Shown: positions 44,215 to 52,969 of the stretch, piece after piece
Layout: every line of letters starts with the position of its first letter
How positions within the stretch are numbered: the first letter of the stretch is position 1
Source of the DNA: Allorhizobium paknamense
Lineage (GTDB): Bacteria > Pseudomonadota > Alphaproteobacteria > Rhizobiales > Rhizobiaceae
Assembly: GCF_030815125.1 (NCBI RefSeq)
Contig: NZ_JAUSWH010000003.1
Coordinates: forward strand, 186,001 to 250,000
Length of the DNA: 64,000 bases
Direction: 5' to 3'
Translations under genes and position numbers: made by a program
Notes under the pieces: model-generated
What the model was told of the DNA's origin: nothing
Seen by the model: only the letters and a program-made list of their open reading frames with translations
Database searches by the model: none

Positions 44215-46140
44215 GTGACTGCCAAGCCGAATACACCGCTGCTCGACCAGGTAAAGCTTCCTGCCGATCTTCGCTCTATCGAGGACAAGGATCTGCCGCA
44301 GCTGGCGCGCGAACTGCGCGACGAAATGATCGATGCCGTTTCCGTCACCGGCGGGCATCTGGGCGCGGGCCTTGGCGTCGTGGAACTGACCATTGCTATT
44401 CACAAGGTGTTCGAGACCCCGCATGACCGGCTGATCTTCGATGTCGGCCATCAATGCTACCCGCACAAGATTCTGACCGGCCGCCGCGACCGCATTCGCA
44501 CGCTGCGGCAGGAAGACGGGCTTTCCGGCTTCACCAAGCGGGCGGAGAGCGAATACGATCCCTTTGGCGCGGCGCATTCCTCCACCTCGATTTCCGCTGG
44601 TCTCGGCATGGCGGTGGCGGCGGATCTCTCTGGCACGCCGCGCAACGTGATTGCGGTGATCGGCGACGGCGCGCTCTCCGCCGGCATGGCCTATGAGGCG
44701 CTGAACAATGCCGGTGCGCTCGATGCCCGCCTCATCGTCATCCTGAATGATAACGACATGTCGATTGCCCCGCCGACAGGGGCGATGAGCGCCTATCTGG
44801 CGCGGCTTGCCTCTGGCCGCACCTATATGGGCTTCCGGGAGTTCGGCAAGAAACTCACCGCCTATCTGGGCAAGAATATCGACCGCGCCATTACGCGCGC
44901 CGTCGAACATGCCCGTGGCTATGTCACCGGCGGCACCATGTTCGAGGAAATGGGCTTCTACCACATCGGCCCGATTGACGGCCATTCTTTCGACCATCTC
45001 CTGCCGGTGCTGCGCAATGTGCGCGACAATGCCCAGGGTCCGGTGCTGATCCATGTGGTGACGCAAAAGGGCAAGGGCTATCCGCCCGCCGAAGCCGCCG
45101 CCGACAAATATCACGGTGTCAACAAATTCGATGTCATCACCGGCGCGCAGGCCAAGGCCAAGCCGAATGCGCCGAGCTATACCAGCGTCTTCGCCGAGGC
45201 CCTGGTGCAGGAAGCCCGCCATGATGATAAGATCGTCGGCATTACCGCCGCCATGCCCTCCGGCACGGGGCTGGACAAGCTTCAGGACGTGTTTCCGGAG
45301 CGCACCTTCGATGTCGGCATTGCCGAACAGCATGCCGTAACCTTTGCGGCGGGTCTGGCTGCGGAAGGCTATAAGCCCTTCTGTGCGCTTTATTCCACCT
45401 TCCTGCAACGCGGCTATGATCAGGTGGTGCATGATGTGGCCATTCAGGGCCTGCCGGTGCGCTTTCCCATCGACCGCGCCGGTTTTGTGGGCGCCGATGG
45501 CCCGACCCATGCCGGTTCCTTCGATACCAGCTTCCTGGCCAATCTGCCCGGCTTCGTGGTGATGGCCGCCGCCGATGAGGCGGAGCTCAAGCACATGGTG
45601 CGCACGGCGGCTGCCTATGATGCAGGCCCGATTTCCTTCCGCTACCCGCGCGGCGAGGGCGTGGGCGTGCAGATGCCGGAACGCGGCGAGATCCTGGAAA
45701 TCGGCAAGGGCCGGATCATGAAGGAAGGCACGAAGGTGGCGCTTCTCTCCTTCGGCACGCGCCTCGCCGACTGTCTGCTGGCGGCTGAAGACCTCGATGC
45801 CGCCGGTCTTTCCACCACGGTGGCCGATGCCCGCTTTGCCAAGCCTCTCGACCACGACCTCATCCGCCGTCTGGCCCGCGAACACGCGCTGCTGATCACG
45901 GTGGAGGAGGGGGCCATTGGCGGCTTCGGCTCGCAGGTCGCGCATTTCCTCATCAATGAGGGCCTGCTGGATGAAGGGCTGAAACTGCGCTCGCTGGTGC
46001 TGCCCGATGTCTGGATGGATCAGGCCAAGCCGGAAACCATGTATGCCAAGGCCGGTCTCGACGCTAAGGGCATCGTCTCCACGGTATTCAAGGCTTTTCC
46101 GGGCCTGAGCCAGGAGCAGTTGCGGGTATTGGGTGTGTAA
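44215..46140 (+). CDS. dxs: 1-deoxy-D-xylulose-5-phosphate synthase
   Basis: This thiamine-diphosphate enzyme condenses pyruvate and glyceraldehyde-3-phosphate, the first step of the MEP isoprenoid pathway. The product has 641 residues from a GTG start. It has the diphosphate/Mg motif [33 protein letters not shown], and the transketolase-like [20 protein letters not shown], where the catalytic glutamate sits. The C-terminal domain follows. It precedes a convergent deoxyribosyltransferase-like gene by 6 bp, without a visible terminator. Confidence 0.97.
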   Translation: MTAKPNTPLLDQVKLPADLRSIEDKDLPQLARELRDEMIDAVSVTGGHLGAGLGVVELTIAIHKVFETPHDRLIFDVGHQCYPHKILTGRRDRIRTLRQEDGLSGFTKRAESEYDPFGAAHSSTSISAGLGMAVAADLSGTPRNVIAVIGDGALSAGMAYEALNNAGALDARLIVILNDNDMSIAPPTGAMSAYLARLASGRTYMGFREFGKKLTAYLGKNIDRAITRAVEHARGYVTGGTMFEEMGFYHIGPIDGHSFDHLLPVLRNVRDNAQGPVLIHVVTQKGKGYPPAEAAADKYHGVNKFDVITGAQAKAKPNAPSYTSVFAEALVQEARHDDKIVGITAAMPSGTGLDKLQDVFPERTFDVGIAEQHAVTFAAGLAAEGYKPFCALYSTFLQRGYDQVVHDVAIQGLPVRFPIDRAGFVGADGPTHAGSFDTSFLANLPGFVVMAAADEAELKHMVRTAAAYDAGPISFRYPRGEGVGVQMPERGEILEIGKGRIMKEGTKVALLSFGTRLADCLLAAEDLDAAGLSTTVADARFAKPLDHDLIRRLAREHALLITVEEGAIGGFGSQVAHFLINEGLLDEGLKLRSLVLPDVWMDQAKPETMYAKAGLDAKGIVSTVFKAFPGLSQEQLRVLGV

Positions 46141-46146
46141 GCCTGC

Positions 46147-46719
46147 CTACTTCGCGATAATGGCCGCCAACGCCTTCAGGCACTGCTCGAACCCTGTCAA
46201 ATCGGTCAGCAGCTTATCCGCAGGGGCAGGGTGCACGATGATCGGGCCACCCCGGCGTTCCACGCCGCCATGCAGCATCAGGTTTTCGATCATCTCGAAA
46301 TCTTCCAGCGCCGTGCCATCCGTGGCGCGCTTGCGGCCATCTTCCCATTCGCGCACGTCGCCCTGATAAAAGGCGCTGGTGCGGGCGAAGTGGTTCTCCG
46401 CCACATTGGTATAGGCCGCCACCAGCTTGCCCTGGGCGCACATATAGCCAAGTTCGAAGGCGGTGCCGGGATCGGCGGCGATGCCGCGAAAGGGCGTGAG
46501 ATTGGCAATTACGCCATCGGCGGAATTCATCATGCCCTCATCGACGGCGCTGATCTTCAGGCCGAATTCATGCCGGGTCGGCGCGGGCTCGATGGAGATG
46601 TCACCGGGGCAGATCGGCGTGAAGCCATAGGAGCGGGTGAGTTCCGCCTTGGCATCAAGAATCTCGCGGGCATTGGGCAAAAACACTTCCGGACCGGCAA
46701 GGTAAAGCTTCAAGGTCAT
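46147..46719 (-). CDS. Nucleoside 2-deoxyribosyltransferase family protein
   Basis: The 190-residue product has a Rossmann-like start (LKLYLAGPEVFLPNAREIL). The family acidic motifs DEGMMNSADGVIANLTPFRG and DPGTAFELGYMCAQGK hold the likely catalytic glutamate and aspartate. Members transfer deoxyribose between bases or hydrolyse nucleotides (RCL/DNPH-type); which applies here is unclear. It follows aroC by 24 bp on the same strand and is probably cotranscribed. Confidence 0.88.
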   Translation of the reverse strand: MTLKLYLAGPEVFLPNAREILDAKAELTRSYGFTPICPGDISIEPAPTRHEFGLKISAVDEGMMNSADGVIANLTPFRGIAADPGTAFELGYMCAQGKLVAAYTNVAENHFARTSAFYQGDVREWEDGRKRATDGTALEDFEMIENLMLHGGVERRGGPIIVHPAPADKLLTDLTGFEQCLKALAAIIAK

Positions 46720-46743
46720 GGATTGTCTCAGAAATTTGAAATG

Positions 46744-47838
46744 TCAGCGCTGTTTGCCATTCTGGCCACGGTCGCGCAGGACGTGGTCAGCCAGCGCGCA
46801 GGCTACCATGGCCTCGCCCACCGGAACGGCGCGAATGCCGACGCAGGGGTCATGACGGCCCTTGGTGCGGACATCGACATTCTTGCCATCGGCATCGATG
46901 GATTGCCGTTCGGTCAGAATGGAGGAGGTGGGCTTGATGGCAAAACGCGCCACGATCGGCTCACCTGTGGAAATGCCGCCGAGAATACCGCCCGCATGGT
47001 TGGAGAGAAAGAGCGGCTTGCCGTCATTGCCCATGCGCATCTGATCGGCATTTTCCTCGCCGGTGATTGCGGCGGCCTCGAAGCCATTGCCGATTTCCAC
47101 GCCCTTGACGGCGTTGATCGACATCAGCAGGGCGGAAATATCCTGATCCAGCTTGCCGTAGATCGGCGCGCCAAGACCGGCGGGCACGCCTTCGGCCACC
47201 ACTTCCACCACGGCGCCGACGGAAGAGCCCGCCTTGCGGATCTCATCCAGATAGTCTTCCCAGAGCGGCACGATCTTCGGGTCCGGGGCAAAGAAGGGGT
47301 TGTTGTCCACTTCCGCCCAGTCCCAGTTGGCGCGATCGATCTTGTGCTTTCCGATCTGCACCAGTGCGCCGCGGATTTTCACATCGGGCAGCACCAGCCG
47401 GGCAATGCCACCGGCGGCAACACGCGCTGCCGTTTCGCGGGCAGAGGAGCGGCCGCCGCCGCGATAGTCGCGAATACCGTATTTTATATCATAGGTGTAA
47501 TCGGCATGGCCGGGCCGATATTGCCGGGCAATCTCGCCATAATCCTTGGAACGCTGGTCGGTGTTTTCGATCATCAGCGAGATCGGCGTGCCGGTGGTGA
47601 TCATCGAGCCGTCTTCCTGCGGCATGACGCCGGAGAGAACCTTGACCAGATCAGCCTCGCGCCGCTGCGTGACGAAGCGGGATTGGCCCGGTTTGCGCTT
47701 GTCCAGCCAGATTTGCAGGTCTTCCAGCGTAAAGCGCAGGCCGGGCGGGCAGCCATCCACAACGGCGCCCAGAGCGGGCCCATGGCTTTCGCCCCAGGTG
47801 GTGACGCGGAAGAGATGGCCGAAGCTGTTATGCGACAT
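46744..47838 (-). CDS. aroC: Chorismate synthase
   Basis: This enzyme makes chorismate from EPSP using reduced FMN, the last shared step of aromatic synthesis. The product has 364 residues. Signature motifs are [54 protein letters not shown] and [18 protein letters not shown]. It starts a two-gene unit with the deoxyribosyltransferase-like gene. Confidence 0.97.
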   Translation of the reverse strand: MSHNSFGHLFRVTTWGESHGPALGAVVDGCPPGLRFTLEDLQIWLDKRKPGQSRFVTQRREADLVKVLSGVMPQEDGSMITTGTPISLMIENTDQRSKDYGEIARQYRPGHADYTYDIKYGIRDYRGGGRSSARETAARVAAGGIARLVLPDVKIRGALVQIGKHKIDRANWDWAEVDNNPFFAPDPKIVPLWEDYLDEIRKAGSSVGAVVEVVAEGVPAGLGAPIYGKLDQDISALLMSINAVKGVEIGNGFEAAAITGEENADQMRMGNDGKPLFLSNHAGGILGGISTGEPIVARFAIKPTSSILTERQSIDADGKNVDVRTKGRHDPCVGIRAVPVGEAMVACALADHVLRDRGQNGKQR

Positions 47839-47859
47839 GATCGTGAATCAACCTGTTTC

Positions 47860-47958
47860 ACAGAAGAGCGTTTCGTTGTTTCATGGAAACGCTCTCCTTT
47901 TTGTTTGGGCGCATTTCCAGGCGGAAAACCGGTTTCCACTTTTTCTGGAAATGCTTTG
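47860..47958. repeat. Class A palindromic repeat
   Basis: A short hairpin with AGAGCGTTTC and GAAACGCTCT arms leads to GCATTTCCAGGCGGAAAACC and TTTCTGGAAATGCTTT. It lies upstream of aroC. Confidence 0.85.
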
Positions 47959-48053
47959 GACGATGTAAAGGCCGCCACTCATAGCCTTCCGCCACAGTGC
48001 TGTGAAGTCCATTCGCCTGACCAATTGCGGGTCTGGAACGTGGATGAAGCCAT

Positions 48054-48090
48054 TAATACGAGGAGTCATTGAAAATGACTCAGCGTATTA
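48054..48090. repeat. Class C palindrome, copy 1 (at the stop of the GGDEF-EAL gene)
   Basis: The 17-bp arms TAATACGAGGAGTCATT (48054-48070) and AATGACTCAGCGTATTA (48074-48090) have two mismatches and a 3-nt loop. The right arm includes the stop codon of the GGDEF-EAL gene. A near-identical palindrome lies upstream of the same gene at 50688. Confidence 0.85.
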
Positions 48091-50550
48091 GGCCTGCAAT
48101 TCCATCGTTTCGGCCGCGCCGGTGCGCTCCGCGACGAAGCGGGCGAAGTCGGCATAGGGGAGGGGCTTGGCAAAGGCATAGCCTTGCAGGAGATCGCAAC
48201 CCAACTGTCTGAGGATGTCCGCATGATCGAGGGTTTCCACACCCTCCGCCACGGTTTCCACGCCGAGCGAGCGGGCAATGTCGATGATTGAACGGATCAG
48301 CGCCTGTTCGCGTGGGGCCGTCACCACCGGCTGCACCAGTTGCCGGTCGATCTTCAACCGTTTTGGCTTGAGCTTCAGCAGGCTGATGATCGAGGTATGC
48401 CCGGTGCCGAAATCATCCACTTCGATTTCGATGCCGAGCGCTTTCAACCGTTCGATATTGCCGCCCAGCCGGTCATCGGCTTCATCAAGGAAGATCGATT
48501 CCACCAGTTCGAAGGCGATTTCACCGGGTGTGATGCTCAGGCTTTCCAGCGTCTGGATCAGGTTCTCGTCATAAAGCCGTTTGGAGGATACATTGACGGA
48601 GATGCGTGGCACCTTCAGCCCCTGGGCGGCCCAGCGCATCTTGTCCTTCAGCGCCTGTTCCAGCACCATCTGGTCGATCCGGCCCATCAGATTGAGGTCC
48701 TCGGCGATCTTCAGGAAGCTATTGGTGGCCATGATGCCCTTTTCAGGATGGTTCCAGCGCACCAGGGCCTCGGCCCCAGCCAGTTGCATGCTGTTGGTGC
48801 AAAATTGCGGCTGGTACCAGACGGTCAGTTCATCGCGTTCCAGCGCACTGAGCAGGTCATCGGCCATGCGCTTGGTGCTGACGATATTGGACTGCAACTG
48901 ATCGCTGAAGAATTCGAAGGCATTGCGGCCTTTCCGCTTGGCCTCGTAAAGCGCCAGATCGGCATTGATCAGGATCTTGCGGGCCTCCGTGCCGGCGGTG
49001 CCGCTGCGGGCAATGCCGATGGAAACGCCGCAACGGCAAGGGGTGCCCTCGAACTGGATCGGCGTGTTGATTTCCTCGATGATCCGGCCTGCCATCAGGG
49101 CCAGCGCCTGATCGTCCACGGGCCGTTTCAGGAGGATGACGAATTCGTCGCCGCCGATGCGGGCGGTCAGGTCGCCCGCTGCCACATGCCGGGTCAAAAC
49201 CCGCGCGGCCTGCGCCAGCATGGCATCGCCTGCGGCATGGCCGAGCGTATCGTTGATGTCCTTGAAGCGGTCGAGGTCGAGATGCAGGATGGTATAGTCC
49301 GGCTGCGTCCTGTCAGCCGACGCGCTTAGCATATCCAGTTCCAGATCCAGCCGGCGGCGGTTGCTCAAGCCCGTCAGGGGGTCATGCAGGGCATTGTATT
49401 CGATACGGTTCTTGGCCAGTTCCAGTTCGATAGCGCGGGCCTCGGCCTCGCCCTTGGCCTTGCGCAATTCTTCCGTCAACATGACATCGGCGGTGACATC
49501 GAAGGCAACGCCGATCAGCTTGCACCGCCCGTCGCGGGCGTTGTGCACCCGCCCGACAATGCGGATATGGCGCACGGATCCATCGGAAAACTGCACACGA
49601 TGGGTATCGTCCAGCCGGGCCATCTGGGCTGTCGCCCGGTCCGCCGCCGCCTGGAGGCGTGGCCGGTCGGCGCGGTGCACATTCTTCAGCCAGCGCGCAT
49701 CGCTGACATGGCCGTCCAGCCGGGGCAGATCGTAGAGCTGGCACATGCGCTCGTCCCAGATGCGATGGCCGCGAATGAAATCATGCTCCCAGACCCCGCA
49801 ATTATAGGAGGCGAGCGCCAGTTCGAAACGGTGGGAAAGCTCCTCCAGCTCCTGTTCGCGCAAAGAAAGCTCATCCAGCGCCAGTTCCAGCTCGGCATTC
49901 TTGATGTCGGACACTTCCTTGGCGCTGCGCAGGTTGTTCTGCATGGCGATGTCGGCGGTCACGTCGAAAATCACGCCGGTGATGCGGTTGCTCGAAGGCG
50001 AATGCGCGCCGACAGAGCGCAGATAGCGCAACTCCCCGTTCAGCGATTGCACGCGATAGGTCTCGCTGGTCTGGCCGGTCTTCATCGAGGCGCAACGAAA
50101 CAGATAGACCTCGGCCTTTTCCCGGTCCTGCGGATGAATGCTGGCCAGCCAGTCCTCCCGGCTTGCCAGGGTCGCGGCCTGTCGCCCATGCAGGCGGGTG
50201 GCGCGTCCATCGTGAATAAGCGCCCCTGTTGCAGGGTCCAGCTCCCAGATGCCGATATTGGAACTGTCCATGGCAAGATCGAAACGCTGCGACAGCTCCC
50301 GATGACGCTCCTCCTGCGCGGCGAACTGCCGCTCGAAGGTCTTTCTCTGCCATTGCAGGAAGAGCAGTGCCGCAGCAACCGCCAGCAAGGTGCCGATCCC
50401 GTCTCCCGCCATTGCGGTGCTGGTGCCCACCGCAAAGGGCAGCGCCAGAACCAGCAGGAAAATCACGCCGAGCCCAAGGAGAAAACCGGGCCGCGCGCGC
50501 TCTGCCGCAGCCTTTTCCCCGGTGCTCTTAAAGAAGTGTTCAAGCCACAA
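48088..50550 (-). CDS. Membrane PAS-GGDEF-EAL cyclic-di-GMP enzyme
   Basis: The product has 820 residues. Two hydrophobic helices lie at about 22-45 and 48-66. Two PAS-type sensor domains follow at about 85-205 and 240-365. The GGDEF domain, about 385-545, is intact (RIGGDEFVIL) and has a DLDRFKDINDTLGH metal site. The EAL domain, about 560-805, is also intact: AEALVRWNHP, ISVNVSSKRL, ELVESIFLDE, DDFGTGHTS, KIDRQLV and VAEGVET. It could therefore both make and degrade c-di-GMP. Regulatory input is probably redox or a small ligand through PAS, but that is an inference. It is bracketed by class C palindromes. Confidence 0.94.
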   Translation of the reverse strand: MWLEHFFKSTGEKAAAERARPGFLLGLGVIFLLVLALPFAVGTSTAMAGDGIGTLLAVAAALLFLQWQRKTFERQFAAQEERHRELSQRFDLAMDSSNIGIWELDPATGALIHDGRATRLHGRQAATLASREDWLASIHPQDREKAEVYLFRCASMKTGQTSETYRVQSLNGELRYLRSVGAHSPSSNRITGVIFDVTADIAMQNNLRSAKEVSDIKNAELELALDELSLREQELEELSHRFELALASYNCGVWEHDFIRGHRIWDERMCQLYDLPRLDGHVSDARWLKNVHRADRPRLQAAADRATAQMARLDDTHRVQFSDGSVRHIRIVGRVHNARDGRCKLIGVAFDVTADVMLTEELRKAKGEAEARAIELELAKNRIEYNALHDPLTGLSNRRRLDLELDMLSASADRTQPDYTILHLDLDRFKDINDTLGHAAGDAMLAQAARVLTRHVAAGDLTARIGGDEFVILLKRPVDDQALALMAGRIIEEINTPIQFEGTPCRCGVSIGIARSGTAGTEARKILINADLALYEAKRKGRNAFEFFSDQLQSNIVSTKRMADDLLSALERDELTVWYQPQFCTNSMQLAGAEALVRWNHPEKGIMATNSFLKIAEDLNLMGRIDQMVLEQALKDKMRWAAQGLKVPRISVNVSSKRLYDENLIQTLESLSITPGEIAFELVESIFLDEADDRLGGNIERLKALGIEIEVDDFGTGHTSIISLLKLKPKRLKIDRQLVQPVVTAPREQALIRSIIDIARSLGVETVAEGVETLDHADILRQLGCDLLQGYAFAKPLPYADFARFVAERTGAAETMELQA

Positions 50551-50687
50551 ACCATGCCCCCATCGTAACCGGCGCAGTTTATGAAAGGCGCATTAATTTA
50601 GCCTTGCTGCTTATGGCTTTATTCGGCTTCATGCAGATATCGCCAATTATAGTTGGGGAAAGGTTTCCATCCAGCTTGCGGATGTCT

Positions 50688-50722
50688 AATACGAAGAGTC
50701 ATTGAGGATGACGCTTCGTATT
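50688..50722. repeat. Class C palindrome, copy 2 (upstream of the GGDEF-EAL gene)
   Basis: Arms AATACGAAGAGTCAT (50688-50702) and ATGACGCTTCGTATT (50708-50722) have one mismatch and a 5-nt loop. It is the same family as the palindrome at 48054. Confidence 0.85.
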
Positions 50723-50726
50723 CCCT

Positions 50727-50769
50727 TTTCGAATATCTCAAGCCCCTGATGCATTTGAGATATTCGAAA
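50727..50769. repeat. Perfect 15-bp inverted repeat
   Basis: TTTCGAATATCTCAA (50727-50741) and TTGAGATATTCGAAA (50755-50769) are exact inverted copies with a 13-nt loop. It sits 5 bp after the class C palindrome. Its role could be structural (hairpin) or as a protein binding site; there is no T tail. Confidence 0.8.
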
Positions 50770-50939
50770 TCTCTTCAAGGCGAGGAGGCTGACGCATCTT
50801 CGAGCCTTGGTATAATGGCGCAGGCTCCTTCTTGCTGAAGCATTTCCTTGGGGCATGCATCAGACAACAGAAAAACAATTGCTGTGAATTCAGCGGGGAA
50901 ACGGGCAAATTTTGCCATATTCGAAAGGCTATTCTCACC

Positions 50940-51233
50940 ATGAACTTCATGCAATCGACGAGGGCCCAACGGATGCGTTTCCTGATCGCGATGCTCATGC
51001 TGAGCGCCAGCTTCTTCCAGCCGATGCAGGCCTTTGCCGTCAGTGACGATGTGGAAGCGACCATCAAGACCATCAACCAGGACAAGCTGGTGCTGACGCT
51101 GGATGACGGCAAGAATTATTCCCTGCCGGAAGAGTTCAATTTCGACGGGCTGAAGCCGGGCCAGAAGGTCATCGTCTATTACACGGTGGTGGATGGCAAG
51201 CGCGTGGTCGACGATTTGCAGATCGTTGAGTAA
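50940..51233 (+). CDS. DUF1344 small exported protein
   Basis: The ATG at 50940 gives 97 residues; an internal ATG at 50973 is an alternative. The N-terminus is a signal peptide (RFLIAMLMLSASFFQPMQAFA). The mature part VEATIKTINQDKLVLTLDDG and YSLPEEFNFDGLKPGQKVIV matches the DUF1344 pattern, a small beta-barrel-like fold of unknown function found in Rhizobiales. It stands alone between the class C palindrome region and a class A repeat. Confidence 0.8.
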   Translation: MNFMQSTRAQRMRFLIAMLMLSASFFQPMQAFAVSDDVEATIKTINQDKLVLTLDDGKNYSLPEEFNFDGLKPGQKVIVYYTVVDGKRVVDDLQIVE

Positions 51234-51235
51234 GT

Positions 51236-51290
51236 CCAAAGCATTTCCAGGAAAAGTGCAATTGCGGTTTTCCGTCCGGAAATGCGTCGG
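51236..51290. repeat. Class A palindromic repeat, core only
   Basis: AAAGCATTTCCAGGAAAAGT and GCGGTTTTCCGTCCGGAAAT are inverted counterparts. It lies in the convergent gap after the DUF1344 gene. Confidence 0.8.
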
Positions 51291-51305
51291 AGCTATAGCT
51301 CAATT

Positions 51306-51896
51306 TTACAGCCAGTGGAGCGCGCCTTCGGCGATATTGACCGATAGAACCCGGTCCTGCGGCACGTCCATGGCGCAGGCCTCATTCGGGTCGAGACCGC
51401 CGAACAGGCGGAAGAAGCTGCGGATGACGCCGCCATGGGTGACGGCAATGGTGGGCTTTTCCAGGCTGCGCATCCAGGCCCCGGTCCGCCAGGACAGAAT
51501 TTCATAGCTTTCGGCATGCTCGCCCGGTGCGATGAAGTCCCATTTGCCGCGCGCGCGTTCCTTCACCCGCTGTGGGAAGAGCTTTTTCAGCTCCGCCGTG
51601 GTGTGGCCTTCCCACTCGCCGAAGCAGATTTCCTTCAGCCGGTCATCGACGGCATAAAGCTTGGGATCGAGCCCCATTTCCGCACGGATGCGTTCCATGG
51701 TCTCGCGGGTGCGGCCAAGGGGGGAGGAGACGAAATCGAAGTCTCCCACCCGATCTGCGAGGATATGGGCCAGCAATTCGCCATTGCGCATCGCCTGCCC
51801 GCGTCCGGTGGCGTTCAGGGGAATATCCGTCTGCCCCTGAAAACGCCCTTCGACATTCCAGTCCGTCTGTCCGTGGCGAATGATGTAGACTTGCAC
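51306..51896 (-). CDS. Histidine phosphatase family protein
   Basis: A GTG at 51896 gives 196 residues; another GTG at 51905 is possible. It starts with the catalytic motif VYIIRHGQTDWN, where the histidine is phosphorylated. It continues with SPLGRTRETMERI, the acidic FGEWEGHT and the second histidine in IAVTHGGVIRSFF. This is the phosphoglycerate-mutase-like (branch 1) fold. The substrate is open: phosphoglycolate, cobalamin precursors and sugar phosphates all occur in the family. It follows fabI by about 20 bp and is probably cotranscribed. Confidence 0.88.
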   Translation of the reverse strand: MQVYIIRHGQTDWNVEGRFQGQTDIPLNATGRGQAMRNGELLAHILADRVGDFDFVSSPLGRTRETMERIRAEMGLDPKLYAVDDRLKEICFGEWEGHTTAELKKLFPQRVKERARGKWDFIAPGEHAESYEILSWRTGAWMRSLEKPTIAVTHGGVIRSFFRLFGGLDPNEACAMDVPQDRVLSVNIAEGALHWL

Positions 51897-51916
51897 GGCA
51901 GACACGGCCTTCTGTC

Positions 51917-52735
51917 TTATTCTTTCACCACCGAAATATCCGGCGCATCCACGGCCTTCATGCCAACGGTGTGGTAACCGCAATCGACATGATGCACCTC
52001 GCCGGAGACGCCGGTGGAGAGGTCGGAGAGCAGGTAGAGGCCGGAGGTGCCAACCTCGTCGATGGTGACGTTGCGCTTCAGCGGCGAGTTATACTCGTTC
52101 CACTTGAGGATATAGCGGAAATCGCCGATGCCGGAGGCAGCCAGTGTCTTGATCGGACCGGCCGAGATGGCGTTGACGCGAATGCCACGGCCACCCATGT
52201 CCACCGCCAGATAGCGCACGCTGGCTTCCAGCGCGGCCTTGGCAACCCCCATGACGTTGTAATGCGGCATGACCTTCTCGGCGCCGTAATAGGTCAGCGT
52301 CAGCAGCGAGCCGCCATCGTTGAGCAGCGCTTCGGCGCGCTTGGCCACAGCCGTGAAGGAGTAGACGGAAATGTCCATGGTGCGGGTGAAATTGTCCCGC
52401 GTCGTATCGAGATAGCGGCCCGTCAGCTCATCCTTGTCGGAGAAGGCGATGGCGTGCACCACGAAATCGATCTTGCCCCAATGCTTTTCCACATTGGTGA
52501 AAACCGCATCGACGCTGGCGAGGTCGGTTACGTCGCAGTCGCCGGCCATGAAAGCGTTCAGTTCCTGGGCAAGCGGTTCCACGCGCTTCTTCAGCGCGTC
52601 GCCCTGCCAGGTCAGCGCAATCTCCGCCCCCGCATCCCGACAGGCTTTTGCAATGCCCCATGCGATGGAACGGTTATTGGCAACGCCCATGATGACGCCA
52701 CGTTTGCCGGCCATAAGGCCCGATGTTTGAGCCAT
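51917..52735 (-). CDS. fabI: Enoyl-[acyl-carrier-protein] reductase (NADH)
   Basis: The 272-residue SDR enzyme reduces the enoyl-ACP double bond in the last step of each fatty-acid elongation cycle. It has GVANNRSIAWGIAKA (nucleotide binding) and the catalytic residues Y149, Y159 and K166 with the FabI-type spacing of Y-x6-K. INAISAGPIKTLAASGI follows. This is the target of triclosan in other bacteria. A 234-bp gap upstream should hold its promoter. The histidine phosphatase gene follows it. Confidence 0.96.
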   Translation of the reverse strand: MAQTSGLMAGKRGVIMGVANNRSIAWGIAKACRDAGAEIALTWQGDALKKRVEPLAQELNAFMAGDCDVTDLASVDAVFTNVEKHWGKIDFVVHAIAFSDKDELTGRYLDTTRDNFTRTMDISVYSFTAVAKRAEALLNDGGSLLTLTYYGAEKVMPHYNVMGVAKAALEASVRYLAVDMGGRGIRVNAISAGPIKTLAASGIGDFRYILKWNEYNSPLKRNVTIDEVGTSGLYLLSDLSTGVSGEVHHVDCGYHTVGMKAVDAPDISVVKE

Positions 52736-52969
52736 TCTCTGCTCCTTGAGACTTTCGATCGACCTTGCCTATGGCATAGCGCGCACATGGGTTCAAGCTA
52801 GGGGTTATCACCAGCTTGAGGCTCAGGTAACAAATACTGTTAGTCTTGGTAACAAAGGGTGTGGCTGAGAGCGCCTGTCTCCCAAGTGGCTGTGGAAAAA
52901 CATCAATCGCCGCGTGCGCGCAAAGATGCGCAAACGCCACGTTGCAGAGTGGAACGCGTCTGGCGGCGT

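Noticed and set aside
42354..44393. 679-codon open frame on the minus strand
   Set aside because: Only its last 133 codons (from 42755) look like a protein, the thioesterase. The rest is antisense to the HDAC-like gene and xseB, with no family features.
46231..48072. 613-codon open frame antisense to aroC and the deoxyribosyltransferase-like gene
   Set aside because: Both sense genes are complete and well conserved; the antisense product shows no motifs.
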